NCBI GenBank assembly: GCA_000434775.1
Contig: FR895483.1
Coordinates: forward strand, 32,935-46,092
DNA length: 13,158 bases
Direction: 5' to 3'
Source: Eggerthella sp. CAG:368
GTDB lineage: Bacteria; Actinomycetota; Coriobacteriia; Coriobacteriales; Eggerthellaceae
Below are positions 1 to 6,073 of this stretch, piece by piece; position 1 is the first letter of the stretch; each line of letters starts with the position of its first letter. The notes below the pieces were generated by a model. The model made no database searches. It was given only the letters and a program-made list of their open reading frames with translations, and was not told the DNA's origin. Position numbers and translations under genes: made by a program.

Positions 1-332
1 CCTATGGTGCTTGCATAGGTAAGTGCTAGGTATCCAAAACCTTCAATAAAGTGTTTCTGAATCACTAATTCAACCGCTTCATAATTCATGGTCGAAAGCG
101 TTGAAAAGCCTCCTAAGAACCCCATGGTTAAGGCAAGATAGAGCGTTTGATCCATGGATGCTTGGAAATACAGTGCGATTCCTGCCAACGTGCAGGAGGT
201 AAGGTTGATAAAGAGCGTGGGAAGAGGGAGCCGCTGGGGAAAGCGTGGCTTCAGAAACGCGCTCGCTCTATTGCGGCATAACGCCCCGAGTGCTCCACCA
301 AAACTTACAGCAAGAATGGTGAAAAAGCTCAT
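1..332 (-). CDS. crcB: FluC/CrcB fluoride channel, second subunit (partial at window edge)
   Basis: Small membrane protein of the FluC (CrcB) family, which forms dual-topology dimeric fluoride channels that let cytoplasmic fluoride leave the cell. About 110 residues are visible of a usual 115-130, and the C-terminus lies beyond the window edge. Near the N-terminus is the family glycine motif (GGALGALCR). It is followed by LPTLFINLTSC, carrying the conserved membrane Asn, and by GFLGGFSTLST at the TM3 break. The usual Phe-box residues of TTFSTF are Leu and Met here. Its ATG overlaps the TGA of the upstream crcB copy (ATGA), so the two are translationally coupled. Paired FluC genes are common in Gram-positive bacteria and are thought to make heterodimers; that this pair does so is inferred. 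Confidence 0.9.
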   Translation of the reverse strand, partial: MSFFTILAVSFGGALGALCRNRASAFLKPRFPQRLPLPTLFINLTSCTLAGIALYFQASMDQTLYLALTMGFLGGFSTLSTMNYEAVELVIQKHFIEGFGYLALTYASTI

Positions 333-1012
333 TGCTCATCACCTTCTTCTGAAGAGGTGTGCTGAAGTTTTGTATCGATGGAATTATTATCGTATATGCT
401 TTTTGCATCATTGGGTTTTAAAGGATTGCCCTGTTCGTTACTGGAAGGTGCACTTACAAAAGAAGAAAGCGGAGTAGAAGAGGAAAGATCTACTTCATAA
501 AAACGTTCTTTGCGAAAAGCACGCTCCACTGCATGTTGCTTGCGTAAGCGTCTAAAGCGTCGGAGTGCTAAAAACTGAGCGGTGATTCTTCCTGCGAGTG
601 CAGAGATAAATGTCGTCACTATAGTTGCAGCAATATAGACGCATGCGAGGGCAAAAGCCCCTTCATGGAAGAAAGACAAACATTCTGTTGAAAAGGCGGC
701 AATAGTAGTGAAAGCTCCAATAAGTCCTACGCCGAGTGATTTCACGAGGGGCGGTGGAAGATGGAGCCTTCTGCCAACGTACTGATTGATAATTTCAAGC
801 ACAAAACAACCGAATATGTTCACGATAAGGGTTGAAAAAGGAAAACCATTATTAGCTGGAAACATCGTTTCAAGCACATAACGAAGCGAGGCGCCAATGA
901 AGCCCATAAGAAGAATCAAAGGAGTAAGCGCTCCTGGCTTGCGAAGGGCTCTTGCGAGGCGCGTCGATAAATCAAGCGATGAATCTTCCTGTGTTGTTTG
1001 GTTGGCATTCAC
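329..1012 (-). CDS. crcB: FluC/CrcB fluoride channel, first subunit with long C-terminal tail
   Basis: First gene of the tandem FluC pair (227 residues from this start). The four-TM core shows GFIGASLRY, then FPFSTLIVNIFGCF with the conserved Asn of TM2, then GLIGAFTTIAAFSTE at the TM3 break. In that last motif the family Ser-Thr pair is replaced by Ala-Ala and the first Phe by Ile. After the core comes an Arg/Lys-rich stretch and about 75 hydrophilic residues, which makes the protein nearly twice the usual family size. I chose GTG at 1012 because AAAAGG lies 6 nt upstream. The same frame stays open to an ATG at 1129, but that extension is antisense to a methionine-synthase remnant and has no ribosome site. 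An ATG at 1060 is the alternative. The role of the tail is unknown. Confidence 0.85.
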   Translation of the reverse strand: MNANQTTQEDSSLDLSTRLARALRKPGALTPLILLMGFIGASLRYVLETMFPANNGFPFSTLIVNIFGCFVLEIINQYVGRRLHLPPPLVKSLGVGLIGAFTTIAAFSTECLSFFHEGAFALACVYIAATIVTTFISALAGRITAQFLALRRFRRLRKQHAVERAFRKERFYEVDLSSSTPLSSFVSAPSSNEQGNPLKPNDAKSIYDNNSIDTKLQHTSSEEGDEQ

Positions 1013-1043
1013 GAGAGGCCTTTTGTTGAGCGGGCACTTTCTT

Positions 1044-1062
1044 TTATGGTAGCAAACCATAA
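1044..1062. promoter_or_regulatory. Perfect 7-bp inverted repeat upstream of crcB
   Basis: TTATGGT, a 5-nt spacer (AGCAA), then ACCATAA. It sits about 32 nt upstream of the GTG start of the first crcB gene and overlaps the alternative ATG at 1060. It could be an operator or a leader hairpin. There is no T-run, so it is not an intrinsic terminator. It also lies at the point where similarity to the methionine-synthase remnant starts, so it could mark a rearrangement junction. Confidence 0.4.
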
Positions 1063-1322
1063 GGGTTTTGGGTCTTGTTACTACAAGGTGTCCTGAGCTG
1101 GAAGACAAAGCAACGGTTATCACTCGCATTCATGAGGCTGAAAAATACGTGTTATTGGAAAACCTTTATCTCTCTCCACAGTGTGGTTTTGCGAGTTGTG
1201 AAGTGGGCAACAAGCTCACTGAAGAACAGCAGTGGGCTAAGATTTCTCTTGCTCGTGAAATAGCCGAAGAGGTTTGGGGAATAACCTTTCTTTTGTGTTT
1301 TTGGCGTATTTTCCTGTACTGA
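1053..1322 (+). pseudogene. C-terminal fragment of cobalamin-independent methionine synthase-like protein (YxjG/MetE type)
   Basis: The plus-strand frame encodes LGLVTTRCPELEDK, then RIHEAEKY, then YLSPQCGFAS, then LTEEQQWAKI and REIAEEVWG. This is the conserved C-terminal end of the vitamin-B12-independent methionine synthase C-terminal-domain family (YxjG/YxjH-like, about 370 residues), including the Cys of SPQCGF that is one of the zinc ligands. Only about 75 residues remain. A TAG at 1050-1052 closes the frame upstream, and the rest of the gene is replaced by the oppositely oriented crcB pair. After EVWG the reading runs into about a dozen non-family residues before TGA. The fragment lacks the rest of the catalytic barrel and has no plausible start, so it is a remnant. 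The family call comes from memory of the motif, not a search. Confidence 0.75.
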
Positions 1323-1337
1323 GGGCATGCTGCCCTC
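1321..1337. repeat. Short hairpin GAGGGCA/TGCCCTC
   Basis: Perfect 7-bp inverted repeat with a 3-nt loop, directly at the stop codon of the methionine-synthase remnant. It is the first of three consecutive inverted repeats. No T-run follows on either strand, so it is not a simple terminator. Confidence 0.5.
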
Positions 1338-1343
1338 AAAGAC

Positions 1344-1388
1344 AATGGCTGCATCCCACCTCGCGGTAGGGTGTAGCCATTTTGTGTG
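1344..1388 (+). terminator. Strong hairpin with T-rich tail after the methionine-synthase remnant
   Basis: The bases at 1344-1381 fold into a stem of 13 consecutive pairs (two of them G-T wobbles), an A-C mismatch and three more pairs, around a TCGC loop. On the plus strand it is followed by TTTGTGTG. Position and polarity fit the original intrinsic terminator of the methionine-synthase-like gene, kept after the gene body was lost. Part of a structured RNA is an alternative. Confidence 0.55.
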
Positions 1389-1440
1389 CCCCTGCAGTAA
1401 AGACAATTTGGTAAAGAAGTAAGAAAGGAGTTTGCAGGGG
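1389..1440. repeat. Inverted repeat CCCCTGCA/TGCAGGGG with 36-nt loop
   Basis: Perfect 8-bp arms at 1389-1396 and 1433-1440. The loop holds a ribosome-site-like AAAGGAG. A 9-bp direct repeat, AAAGACAAT, occurs at 1338-1346 and 1399-1407, so each of the first and third hairpins has a copy beside or within it. The rest of the gap to 1581 holds no gene I can support. Confidence 0.45.
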
Positions 1441-1581
1441 TGTGTCAGAGAGAAAGGAAGTGAAAGGTTGAATTACATGACGAAAAGGCACCTCTTCTTA
1501 TTGCTGAAAAACGAGCGATTGCATGAATAATAAAGGGTTCAAAACGTTTATTGGCTTCTTTGAGTACTTGCCTTTAAATGC

Positions 1582-1908
1582 TTATGAACGATCGGTTATA
1601 TAAAGACCAACACGAAGTTGCCTCCAAGGGTCAGCACTTTTATCTACTTTTAAGACGCGACACTCAAGAACATTCTTGTGCCCAAAACGCAAAAGCTGTG
1701 CAGGGAAAAAGTTGAAATCTTGGGGAATATAACCAATTTTGTTGTTCTTGTAGTAAATTGCCACCGCATCAGAATCGTTCAAATTTTGAGGTTCGGCAAT
1801 GAGCTGAAGCTTTTCACCAGGTTCAAGCTTGCTTAAAACAAGTGCACCATCCCAGTAGCGCATGCCAGCTACGTTGAAATCGGCTAAATAGCGCGAATGC
1901 GTATTCAT
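1582..1908 (-). CDS. Stand-alone HIRAN-domain protein
   Basis: A 108-residue protein that is essentially one HIRAN domain. It shows the opening FNVAGMRYWD (11-20), a GEKLQL strand near 31-36, the diagnostic EPQNLNDSDAVAIY (39-52) and the short strand IGYIPQ (58-63). In eukaryotic HLTF the HIRAN domain binds 3'-hydroxyl single-strand DNA ends. In bacteria it is found alone or fused to nucleases and helicases, and is thought to recognise damaged or stalled DNA. There is no membrane segment or signal peptide, so it should be cytoplasmic. The start is firm: AAAGGGG lies 5 nt before ATG. It is transcribed divergently from a WYL regulator, which is the likeliest controller. Function beyond DNA-end binding cannot be inferred. 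Confidence 0.85.
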   Translation of the reverse strand: MNTHSRYLADFNVAGMRYWDGALVLSKLEPGEKLQLIAEPQNLNDSDAVAIYYKNNKIGYIPQDFNFFPAQLLRFGHKNVLECRVLKVDKSADPWRQLRVGLYITDRS

Positions 1909-1934
1909 TGCTACCCCTTTCGGTCTTTGTTGTG

Positions 1935-1954
1935 TTTCAACATTTGAAATAATA
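1935..1954 (-). promoter_or_regulatory. Likely -10 box and palindrome in front of the HIRAN gene
   Basis: On the minus strand TATTAT (1954-1949) matches a sigma-70 -10 box in five of six bases and sits about 40 nt before the HIRAN start. No good -35 is visible. It abuts a perfect palindrome, TTTCAA-CAT-TTGAAA at 1935-1949, just downstream of the box where a repressor would block initiation. A similar TTTGAA half-site lies a few bases further upstream. Confidence 0.45.
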
Positions 1955-1975
1955 CCGTTTGAAGCAATTTCTAGA

Positions 1976-2033
1976 TGTCCCTATTATCGTACAGGGGCAA
2001 ATATGGGACAGTCTGACTCCTATCTGGTAAAAT
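1976..2033 (+). promoter_or_regulatory. Promoter of the WYL regulator with overlapping inverted repeat
   Basis: GGGACA at 2005-2010 (four of six bases of a -35 box), a 17-bp spacer and TAAAAT at 2028-2033 (five of six bases of a -10 box) make a good sigma-70 promoter for the WYL gene. The -35 hexamer is one arm of an inverted repeat, TGTCCC (1976-1981) with GGGACA, 23 bp apart. That arrangement suits autoregulation, but binding is inferred. Confidence 0.5.
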
Positions 2034-2095
2034 GCGGAAAGAACAACGTTTAGCATGGACTACAAAGCGTGCTTTTTAGGAAGTTGATGAGGCTT

Positions 2096-3055
2096 ATGGC
2101 ATACAACAGTAAAGCTAAAATCAAAATTCTGTACCTACTCAAAATCTTCCAAGAAGAAACGGATGCAGAGCATGGATTGACCATGTCGCAAATTCTTGAG
2201 CGTTTAGATGAGTATGGTATTCATGCAGAACGAAAAAGTATCTACGCCGATATCAGAGCGCTTCGTGAGTTTGATATTGATATAAAAACGTATCAGCGAA
2301 ACCCTGTTGAGTACGCTATTGAACATCGTGATTTCACTCTAGGTGAACTTATGCTTATGGTTGACGCCATCCAATCGTGTCGTGCTATTACCGACAAGCA
2401 AGCAAACATGCTTATCACCAACATTAAAACGCTTGCCAACAATTATGAGCAACAAATGCTGAACCGTCGCATTCATGTGGTAGGGCGCGTAAAAACCAAA
2501 AACAAGAGTGTTTTTGGAACAGTGGATACCATTCATGATGCCATGCGTCTTAGGTGCAAGCTTGGTTTTTTCTATAAAAAAGCGGGGACTGAAGGAAAAA
2601 GCCATCTGGTAACACCTGTTGCTATTGCCTACGATGATGGCTTCTACTATATGACTGCTTGGGATATTTCGCATGATGGCCTCACAGAGTTTCGCCTTGA
2701 TCGTATGACTAATGTTGTGCTTCATGAAAGTGAGTCAGCAGATCGAAATGAGGTAATAAGTGAGTATCGCTACGAAGAGAACAAGGCTGTTTCTTTTGGG
2801 CGTTTTAACGGGGATGAGGTTAGCGTAACGCTTGCTGCGCCTGCAGATAAGGTTGAAATCATCACCGATCGTTTCGGCGATGCTGCAACTATTTCAGCAG
2901 ACGAAGACGGTGAGGTTAAGGCATACGTGAAGGTTTGCAAAAGTGAACAATTCTTTGGATGGATTGCTGGTATGGGGAAGGCTGTCAGGATTGTTGCCCC
3001 CAGAAGCCTTGTCGAAGAGTATCGATCTTATTTGAAATATCTTTTAGAAGATTAA
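2096..3055 (+). CDS. HTH-WYL-WCX transcriptional regulator
   Basis: A 319-residue DNA-binding regulator with the usual three parts. A winged helix-turn-helix covers about residues 8-66, with the recognition helix near ERKSIYADIRALREFD. A WYL-like domain covers about 150-210. A C-terminal WCX extension covers about 240-315. The signature Trp-Tyr-Leu is replaced by FYYMTA (183-188), although the paired EFRLDR strand (198-203) is intact. WYL domains bind nucleic-acid ligands or nucleotides and are often attached to DNA-damage and phage-defence loci. I chose ATG at 2096 because the protein then begins MAYNSKAKIK, as in relatives; ATG at 2087 and GTG at 2069 are in frame. AGGAAG at 2078-2083 serves either ATG poorly. 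The 3' end overlaps the convergent unknown gene by 4 bp. Confidence 0.88.
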   Translation: MAYNSKAKIKILYLLKIFQEETDAEHGLTMSQILERLDEYGIHAERKSIYADIRALREFDIDIKTYQRNPVEYAIEHRDFTLGELMLMVDAIQSCRAITDKQANMLITNIKTLANNYEQQMLNRRIHVVGRVKTKNKSVFGTVDTIHDAMRLRCKLGFFYKKAGTEGKSHLVTPVAIAYDDGFYYMTAWDISHDGLTEFRLDRMTNVVLHESESADRNEVISEYRYEENKAVSFGRFNGDEVSVTLAAPADKVEIITDRFGDAATISADEDGEVKAYVKVCKSEQFFGWIAGMGKAVRIVAPRSLVEEYRSYLKYLLED

Positions 3056-3675
3056 GTAAAGCACTGATCGATTTTTTTGTAGAGCATCGTACGTACGACA
3101 GGTTTTTTATCTTTCGAACCTATCATGTGTAGGTAGCTTTCATCGAGATCGAGCTTTATTTGACGCTTGTTTTTGGCACATGCAGAAAGCACTTGTTGTC
3201 CTGTAGCTTTTATCAAGAGTGTTTTATTGGTCCAGACAGGACATAGTTCATTTTTATCGATGAAAGAAAAAGGAGAGTAATCGAGTCCCTTTTCGGTGTT
3301 GACGTTACCCTGCCAAAAAGAAAGTGTTCCATCAGGTTCTGCAGAAACGAGCAAATCAAAGGCTTCAAAGCGTAAAAGCAGAGGTGACCAGAACAGAGGC
3401 TTATTGGTGTAGCAATTCCGAACAACAAAAAGGTCTGCTAAGAATTGTTTTTTCAGCCCTTGAAGGGTAAGTGTGCGTTCAAGTCCAAGGGAGTGAATGA
3501 AGCCATGAATTGCTTTAGGGGTAGTAGGGTACTCGCTTTTATTGATGCTTGTTGCCGTTGCTTTTTGGGTAAAGCCTCCATCGCTAAGATTTGTGTTCGG
3601 CCAAGATTCAGCACTGGGGACACTGGAGGATTCGTTGGTGTTGCCATATAAACAATGAGCGATGTATTCCGTCAT
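3052..3675 (-). CDS. Hypothetical protein, 207 residues, no recognised family
   Basis: I do not recognise this protein. It is surely expressed as a gene, because AAAGGAGGG lies 8 nt before its ATG. The first 50 or so residues are Ser/Thr/Asn-rich and look disordered. The rest (about 55-207) looks like a compact mixed alpha/beta domain with a hydrophobic-aromatic stretch near 93-103 (KPLFWSPLLL) and a SAEPDGTLSFWQGN turn. The C-terminus is basic. There is no signal peptide, transmembrane segment or repeat. Its stop overlaps the stop of the convergent WYL regulator, so read-through in either direction would produce antisense RNA. It lies downstream of the potassium-channel gene on the same strand, separated by about 160 nt with its own ribosome site. 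A secreted or enzymatic role is not indicated. Confidence 0.7.
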   Translation of the reverse strand: MTEYIAHCLYGNTNESSSVPSAESWPNTNLSDGGFTQKATATSINKSEYPTTPKAIHGFIHSLGLERTLTLQGLKKQFLADLFVVRNCYTNKPLFWSPLLLRFEAFDLLVSAEPDGTLSFWQGNVNTEKGLDYSPFSFIDKNELCPVWTNKTLLIKATGQQVLSACAKNKRQIKLDLDESYLHMIGSKDKKPVVRTMLYKKIDQCFT

Positions 3676-3756
3676 ATGTGTATCCCTCCTTTATCCTTGA
3701 TGCTTTTGGTTTTCTTGAACGGCATTGCGTTTAGTGTAATGAGTAGAAGTGTTCTG

Positions 3757-3778
3757 TGTGTCCTAATTTTTGGACACA
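3757..3778. promoter_or_regulatory. Palindrome TGTGTCC-N8-GGACACA
   Basis: Perfect 7-bp inverted repeat with an A/T-rich 8-nt centre, lying between the potassium-channel stop and the start of the unknown gene, about 80 nt upstream of that start. No T-run follows on the minus strand, so an operator for the unknown gene is more likely than a terminator for the channel. The core GTCC/GGAC echoes the TGTCCC/GGGACA repeat at the WYL promoter, which hints at one shared regulator. A second palindrome, ATGAGCTCAT, is at 3802-3811. Confidence 0.4.
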
Positions 3779-3836
3779 AGTGAAAGCCACGATCAATCAA
3801 AATGAGCTCATGGGTTTTAGCATCACCTTAAAATCA

Positions 3837-4262
3837 CTACCGAGACTTTTTGCGCCATTCGCGAACATTTTCTGAAAGGGAAGCGAGCTCTTCTTTGCTC
3901 ATGCTGTCGAGGTGTTCAAGATTGTTGACGAAGCGGGCGAGGGTATCTTCCTGTCGCAAATGCATGCGCTCGGTGGTGTAACTTACTACCACACCTGTGA
4001 TAAGCGCGATATAGAAAATACTAAAGATGCTCAGCACTATGGTTACACCACGTGCAATACCCGCATCAACGGAAATGTCGCCAAAACCAATTGTGGTAAC
4101 TACTTGAAAACAAAACCACATGGCGTCTCCGAATGATTTACCAGTAGGGTCTGCGAACCACACGATGGCAGAACATAAAAGGTAGATACACAGAAACAGA
4201 AGAGAAAGTGGTCCAAGTCCAGCATGCTTAACTACCTCGGCCAGAGTTCGTAGGTTGCGCAC
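3837..4262 (-). CDS. Two-TM potassium channel (Ion_trans_2 family)
   Basis: A 141-residue channel subunit of the KcsA topology that would assemble as a tetramer in the cytoplasmic membrane. From the chosen start: TM1 at about 17-37, pore helix 43-54, selectivity filter TTIGFGD (56-62) and TM2 71-94 with a possible hinge Gly at 90. A charged helical cytoplasmic tail of about 45 residues follows. There is no RCK/TrkA-N domain, so gating is not by that route. GTG at 4262 is preferred because a full AAGGAGG lies 5 nt upstream. The longer frame from ATG at 4322 has no ribosome site and adds 20 charged residues. The filter reads GFG instead of GYG, a natural variant that still conducts potassium in known channels. 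Physiological role unknown. Confidence 0.88.
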   Translation of the reverse strand: MRNLRTLAEVVKHAGLGPLSLLFLCIYLLCSAIVWFADPTGKSFGDAMWFCFQVVTTIGFGDISVDAGIARGVTIVLSIFSIFYIALITGVVVSYTTERMHLRQEDTLARFVNNLEHLDSMSKEELASLSENVREWRKKSR

Positions 4263-4327
4263 AGTTGCCTCCTTAATTGGTTTTATTCGGTGATGCTCAA
4301 CTACTTTAGGGTGCTCAAACATATAGG

Positions 4328-4342
4328 CTGAGTGCGACTCAG
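4328..4342. promoter_or_regulatory. Palindrome CTGAGT-GCG-ACTCAG upstream of the channel gene
   Basis: Perfect 6-bp arms around three bases, 66-80 nt upstream of the GTG start. It could be an operator or a leader hairpin for the potassium channel. The 4343-4499 stretch beyond it holds no gene or other signal I can support. Confidence 0.35.
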
Positions 4343-4489
4343 GGGGCTGAAAAACCTCCGATGCTATTCGTGGGTCTTTCCTTGTTTAGGCTGTAGGCAT
4401 CCGTGCTCTTATTTTTACCTCGTTATTCCTCATTGTCTATGATGAAAGAAGCTGTTTTTGAGTCTTAGTCCTATTTTTCTCACTGAATA

Positions 4490-4531
4490 ACAATAAAGCA
4501 GTAAAGACCCCGCCGAGTTGGGGTCTTTACT
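4490..4531 (-). terminator. Intrinsic terminator with perfect 12-bp stem
   Basis: AGTAAAGACCCC and GGGGTCTTTACT (4500-4531) pair perfectly around an 8-nt loop. On the minus strand the stem is followed by GCTTTATTG, a moderate U-rich tail, so it probably ends the transporter transcript about 170 nt after its stop. The plus-strand side is A-rich and would not terminate. The 3' untranslated stretch 4532-4699 shows no gene. Confidence 0.65.
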
Positions 4532-4699
4532 AAAAGAAGGGTTTAAGGGGGGTAGTCGAAGAGTTTCCGAATGCATTTGCTTGTTTGTCCAGCGTGCTCT
4601 GTAAGGGTCGATTAAGCACGTTGTAAGCTAAAGGAAGTTATATTAGGCAGCTTCTACACCCCTTTGAAAAATCGAGCGAATAACGATAGAAACTTTAAA

Positions 4700-6016
4700 T
4701 TATTCTGCGTACTCGTCTTTCATCCGTGCCATAGCGCTGTAGCCAAATTGCTTTTTGTATTGAAGACAAACATATGCGCTCATCAGAACTGAGAGTAAAG
4801 AAGCAACTAGGAGTAGAATCATCATTACCCACACTGCTTGCGTTTCGCCGACAGAAGTCGTCATAAACCCGACGATAAAAGGCAGGAACACGGAGGCGAA
4901 CCCCATAAACGTGTAGTACATTCCGACGTTACGCCCGCGTGGACCAGGACACATTTGCTGGCGCAGAGTAACACCTGTTTGCAGCATGCCGCCTGCGGCC
5001 GAGAAACCCAAAACGGCAATGCCGAAGTATACGGTTCCTGCGCCAAGATTCAAAGGTAATGCTACGATAACGACAATCAGGGCAAGGGCCGCTAAAATAC
5101 CATCAATTAAGATAACCTTGATGGGGTTCCAGCGCAGTTTTCCCATCATAAATGCCCAGAACAGAACGGCAATAATTGATCCAACAGTGTAGATTGAGGT
5201 TAGGCCTGCGGCAGCAACTTCATCCAACCCTAGGTTATTTTGACCAAAGGCCTTTGTGTACTGTTGTGCGCCATACATGATGAACATAATGACGAATCCA
5301 AAGAATAATGTTACGAAGTTGGTAAGAGCAGTGGGCTTTTGCAGCATGGCATCTTTTGCAGCTTGAATTTCTGCCTCAGCTTCATTTTTAGCTCCAGAGC
5401 CCTCGTCTGTGGTTTCTTTTCGCTTGTCGTCATACGCAAAGGGTGTAAGTGCTGCAAATACCACACAGATGCCAGAAAGGATGATGGGAATCCAAATGTT
5501 AATGTGCCAAGTTTCCCCAGAATTCATAGCGGAAATGAGTGGGTAGACAATACCAGAGACAGAAATAACCGCCTTGATTCCAATGGTTGAGGAACCTGCG
5601 TATTTCGGGTTTGCTTCTGCGATGGCGGGATATAAAGCTCCATCCCAGAAACCGGAGGTGGCAACGCCTGAAAAGAAGCCAGCGAAACAGGCAAGGTAGA
5701 AGTTGTCGGTAATTAACAGCAAGGCGAAACAAATTACATAGAGAATAGAGCCTGTAACGGCGGGAATTTTGCGTCCAATGCGGTCAGAAATTTCACCGCC
5801 AAGCCACACGCTTACAAACTTTCCAACACCTGTTAAGGTAATGGCGATCGAAACAGCTGCTGCACCCGCTGCGGCATCGGTATATCCCCATTGAGTATAG
5901 AAGTTAACCTTGTTTTGACTCAAAATAATTGCTTGAATACCATGTGTTAAGTAACACATGTAAACGGTAGCGATGGCAAACATATATTTTTTTGCCACGT
6001 GTGCTGCTGCACTCAT
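4700..6016 (-). CDS. Major facilitator superfamily transporter
   Basis: A 438-residue twelve-TM secondary transporter in the cytoplasmic membrane. The loop between TM2 and TM3 has the MFS signature GGEISDRIGRK (73-83). A long charged, Glu/Lys-rich loop near 193-225 separates the two six-helix halves, and the second half carries CPGPRGRNVG in the equivalent loop position. The substrate cannot be told from sequence; no catabolic or biosynthetic partner lies beside it. The start is ATG at 6016, 5 nt after AGGGAGG; another ATG directly before it is too close to the ribosome site. The frame stays open to 6265, but the extra 83 residues are Lys/Ser-rich, look non-coding and are probably the 5' leader. 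It appears to be transcribed alone, with the terminator at 4500-4531. Confidence 0.88.
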   Translation of the reverse strand: MSAAAHVAKKYMFAIATVYMCYLTHGIQAIILSQNKVNFYTQWGYTDAAAGAAAVSIAITLTGVGKFVSVWLGGEISDRIGRKIPAVTGSILYVICFALLLITDNFYLACFAGFFSGVATSGFWDGALYPAIAEANPKYAGSSTIGIKAVISVSGIVYPLISAMNSGETWHINIWIPIILSGICVVFAALTPFAYDDKRKETTDEGSGAKNEAEAEIQAAKDAMLQKPTALTNFVTLFFGFVIMFIMYGAQQYTKAFGQNNLGLDEVAAAGLTSIYTVGSIIAVLFWAFMMGKLRWNPIKVILIDGILAALALIVVIVALPLNLGAGTVYFGIAVLGFSAAGGMLQTGVTLRQQMCPGPRGRNVGMYYTFMGFASVFLPFIVGFMTTSVGETQAVWVMMILLLVASLLSVLMSAYVCLQYKKQFGYSAMARMKDEYAE

Positions 6017-6049
6017 CATTACCTCCCTTGTCCGATGAAGCAGTAGTGG

Positions 6050-6073
6050 AAACGAAGCCTGATAGATTCGTTT
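6050..6073. promoter_or_regulatory. Leader hairpin AAACGAA/TTCGTTT before the MFS gene
   Basis: Perfect 7-bp inverted repeat with a 10-nt loop, about 35 nt upstream of the MFS start and just before its ribosome site. It may shape translation or be an operator. The rest of the 6074-6410 gap holds no gene. A candidate minus-strand GGGACA...AATAAT promoter pair with a palindromic AACATGTT lies near 6270-6310, but it is weak. I saw no known riboswitch consensus. Confidence 0.35.

Noticed and set aside
154..477. Plus-strand open frame of 107 codons
   Set aside because: It is antisense to both crcB genes, has no ribosome site and its product has no recognisable features; the minus-strand proteins are clearly real.
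1013..1129. N-terminal extension of the first crcB frame to ATG 1129
   Set aside because: The stretch is antisense to the methionine-synthase remnant and has no ribosome site; GTG 1012 has one.
1477..1530. Plus-strand 17-codon frame (MTKRHLFLLLKNERLHE) with AAAGG 9 nt upstream
   Set aside because: Too short and without context to call a gene; a leader peptide would need a gene directly downstream on the same strand.
1013..1600. Fluoride riboswitch upstream of crcB
   Set aside because: I looked on the minus strand for the GGCGAUGG-type consensus and saw nothing close; a covariance-model search would settle it.
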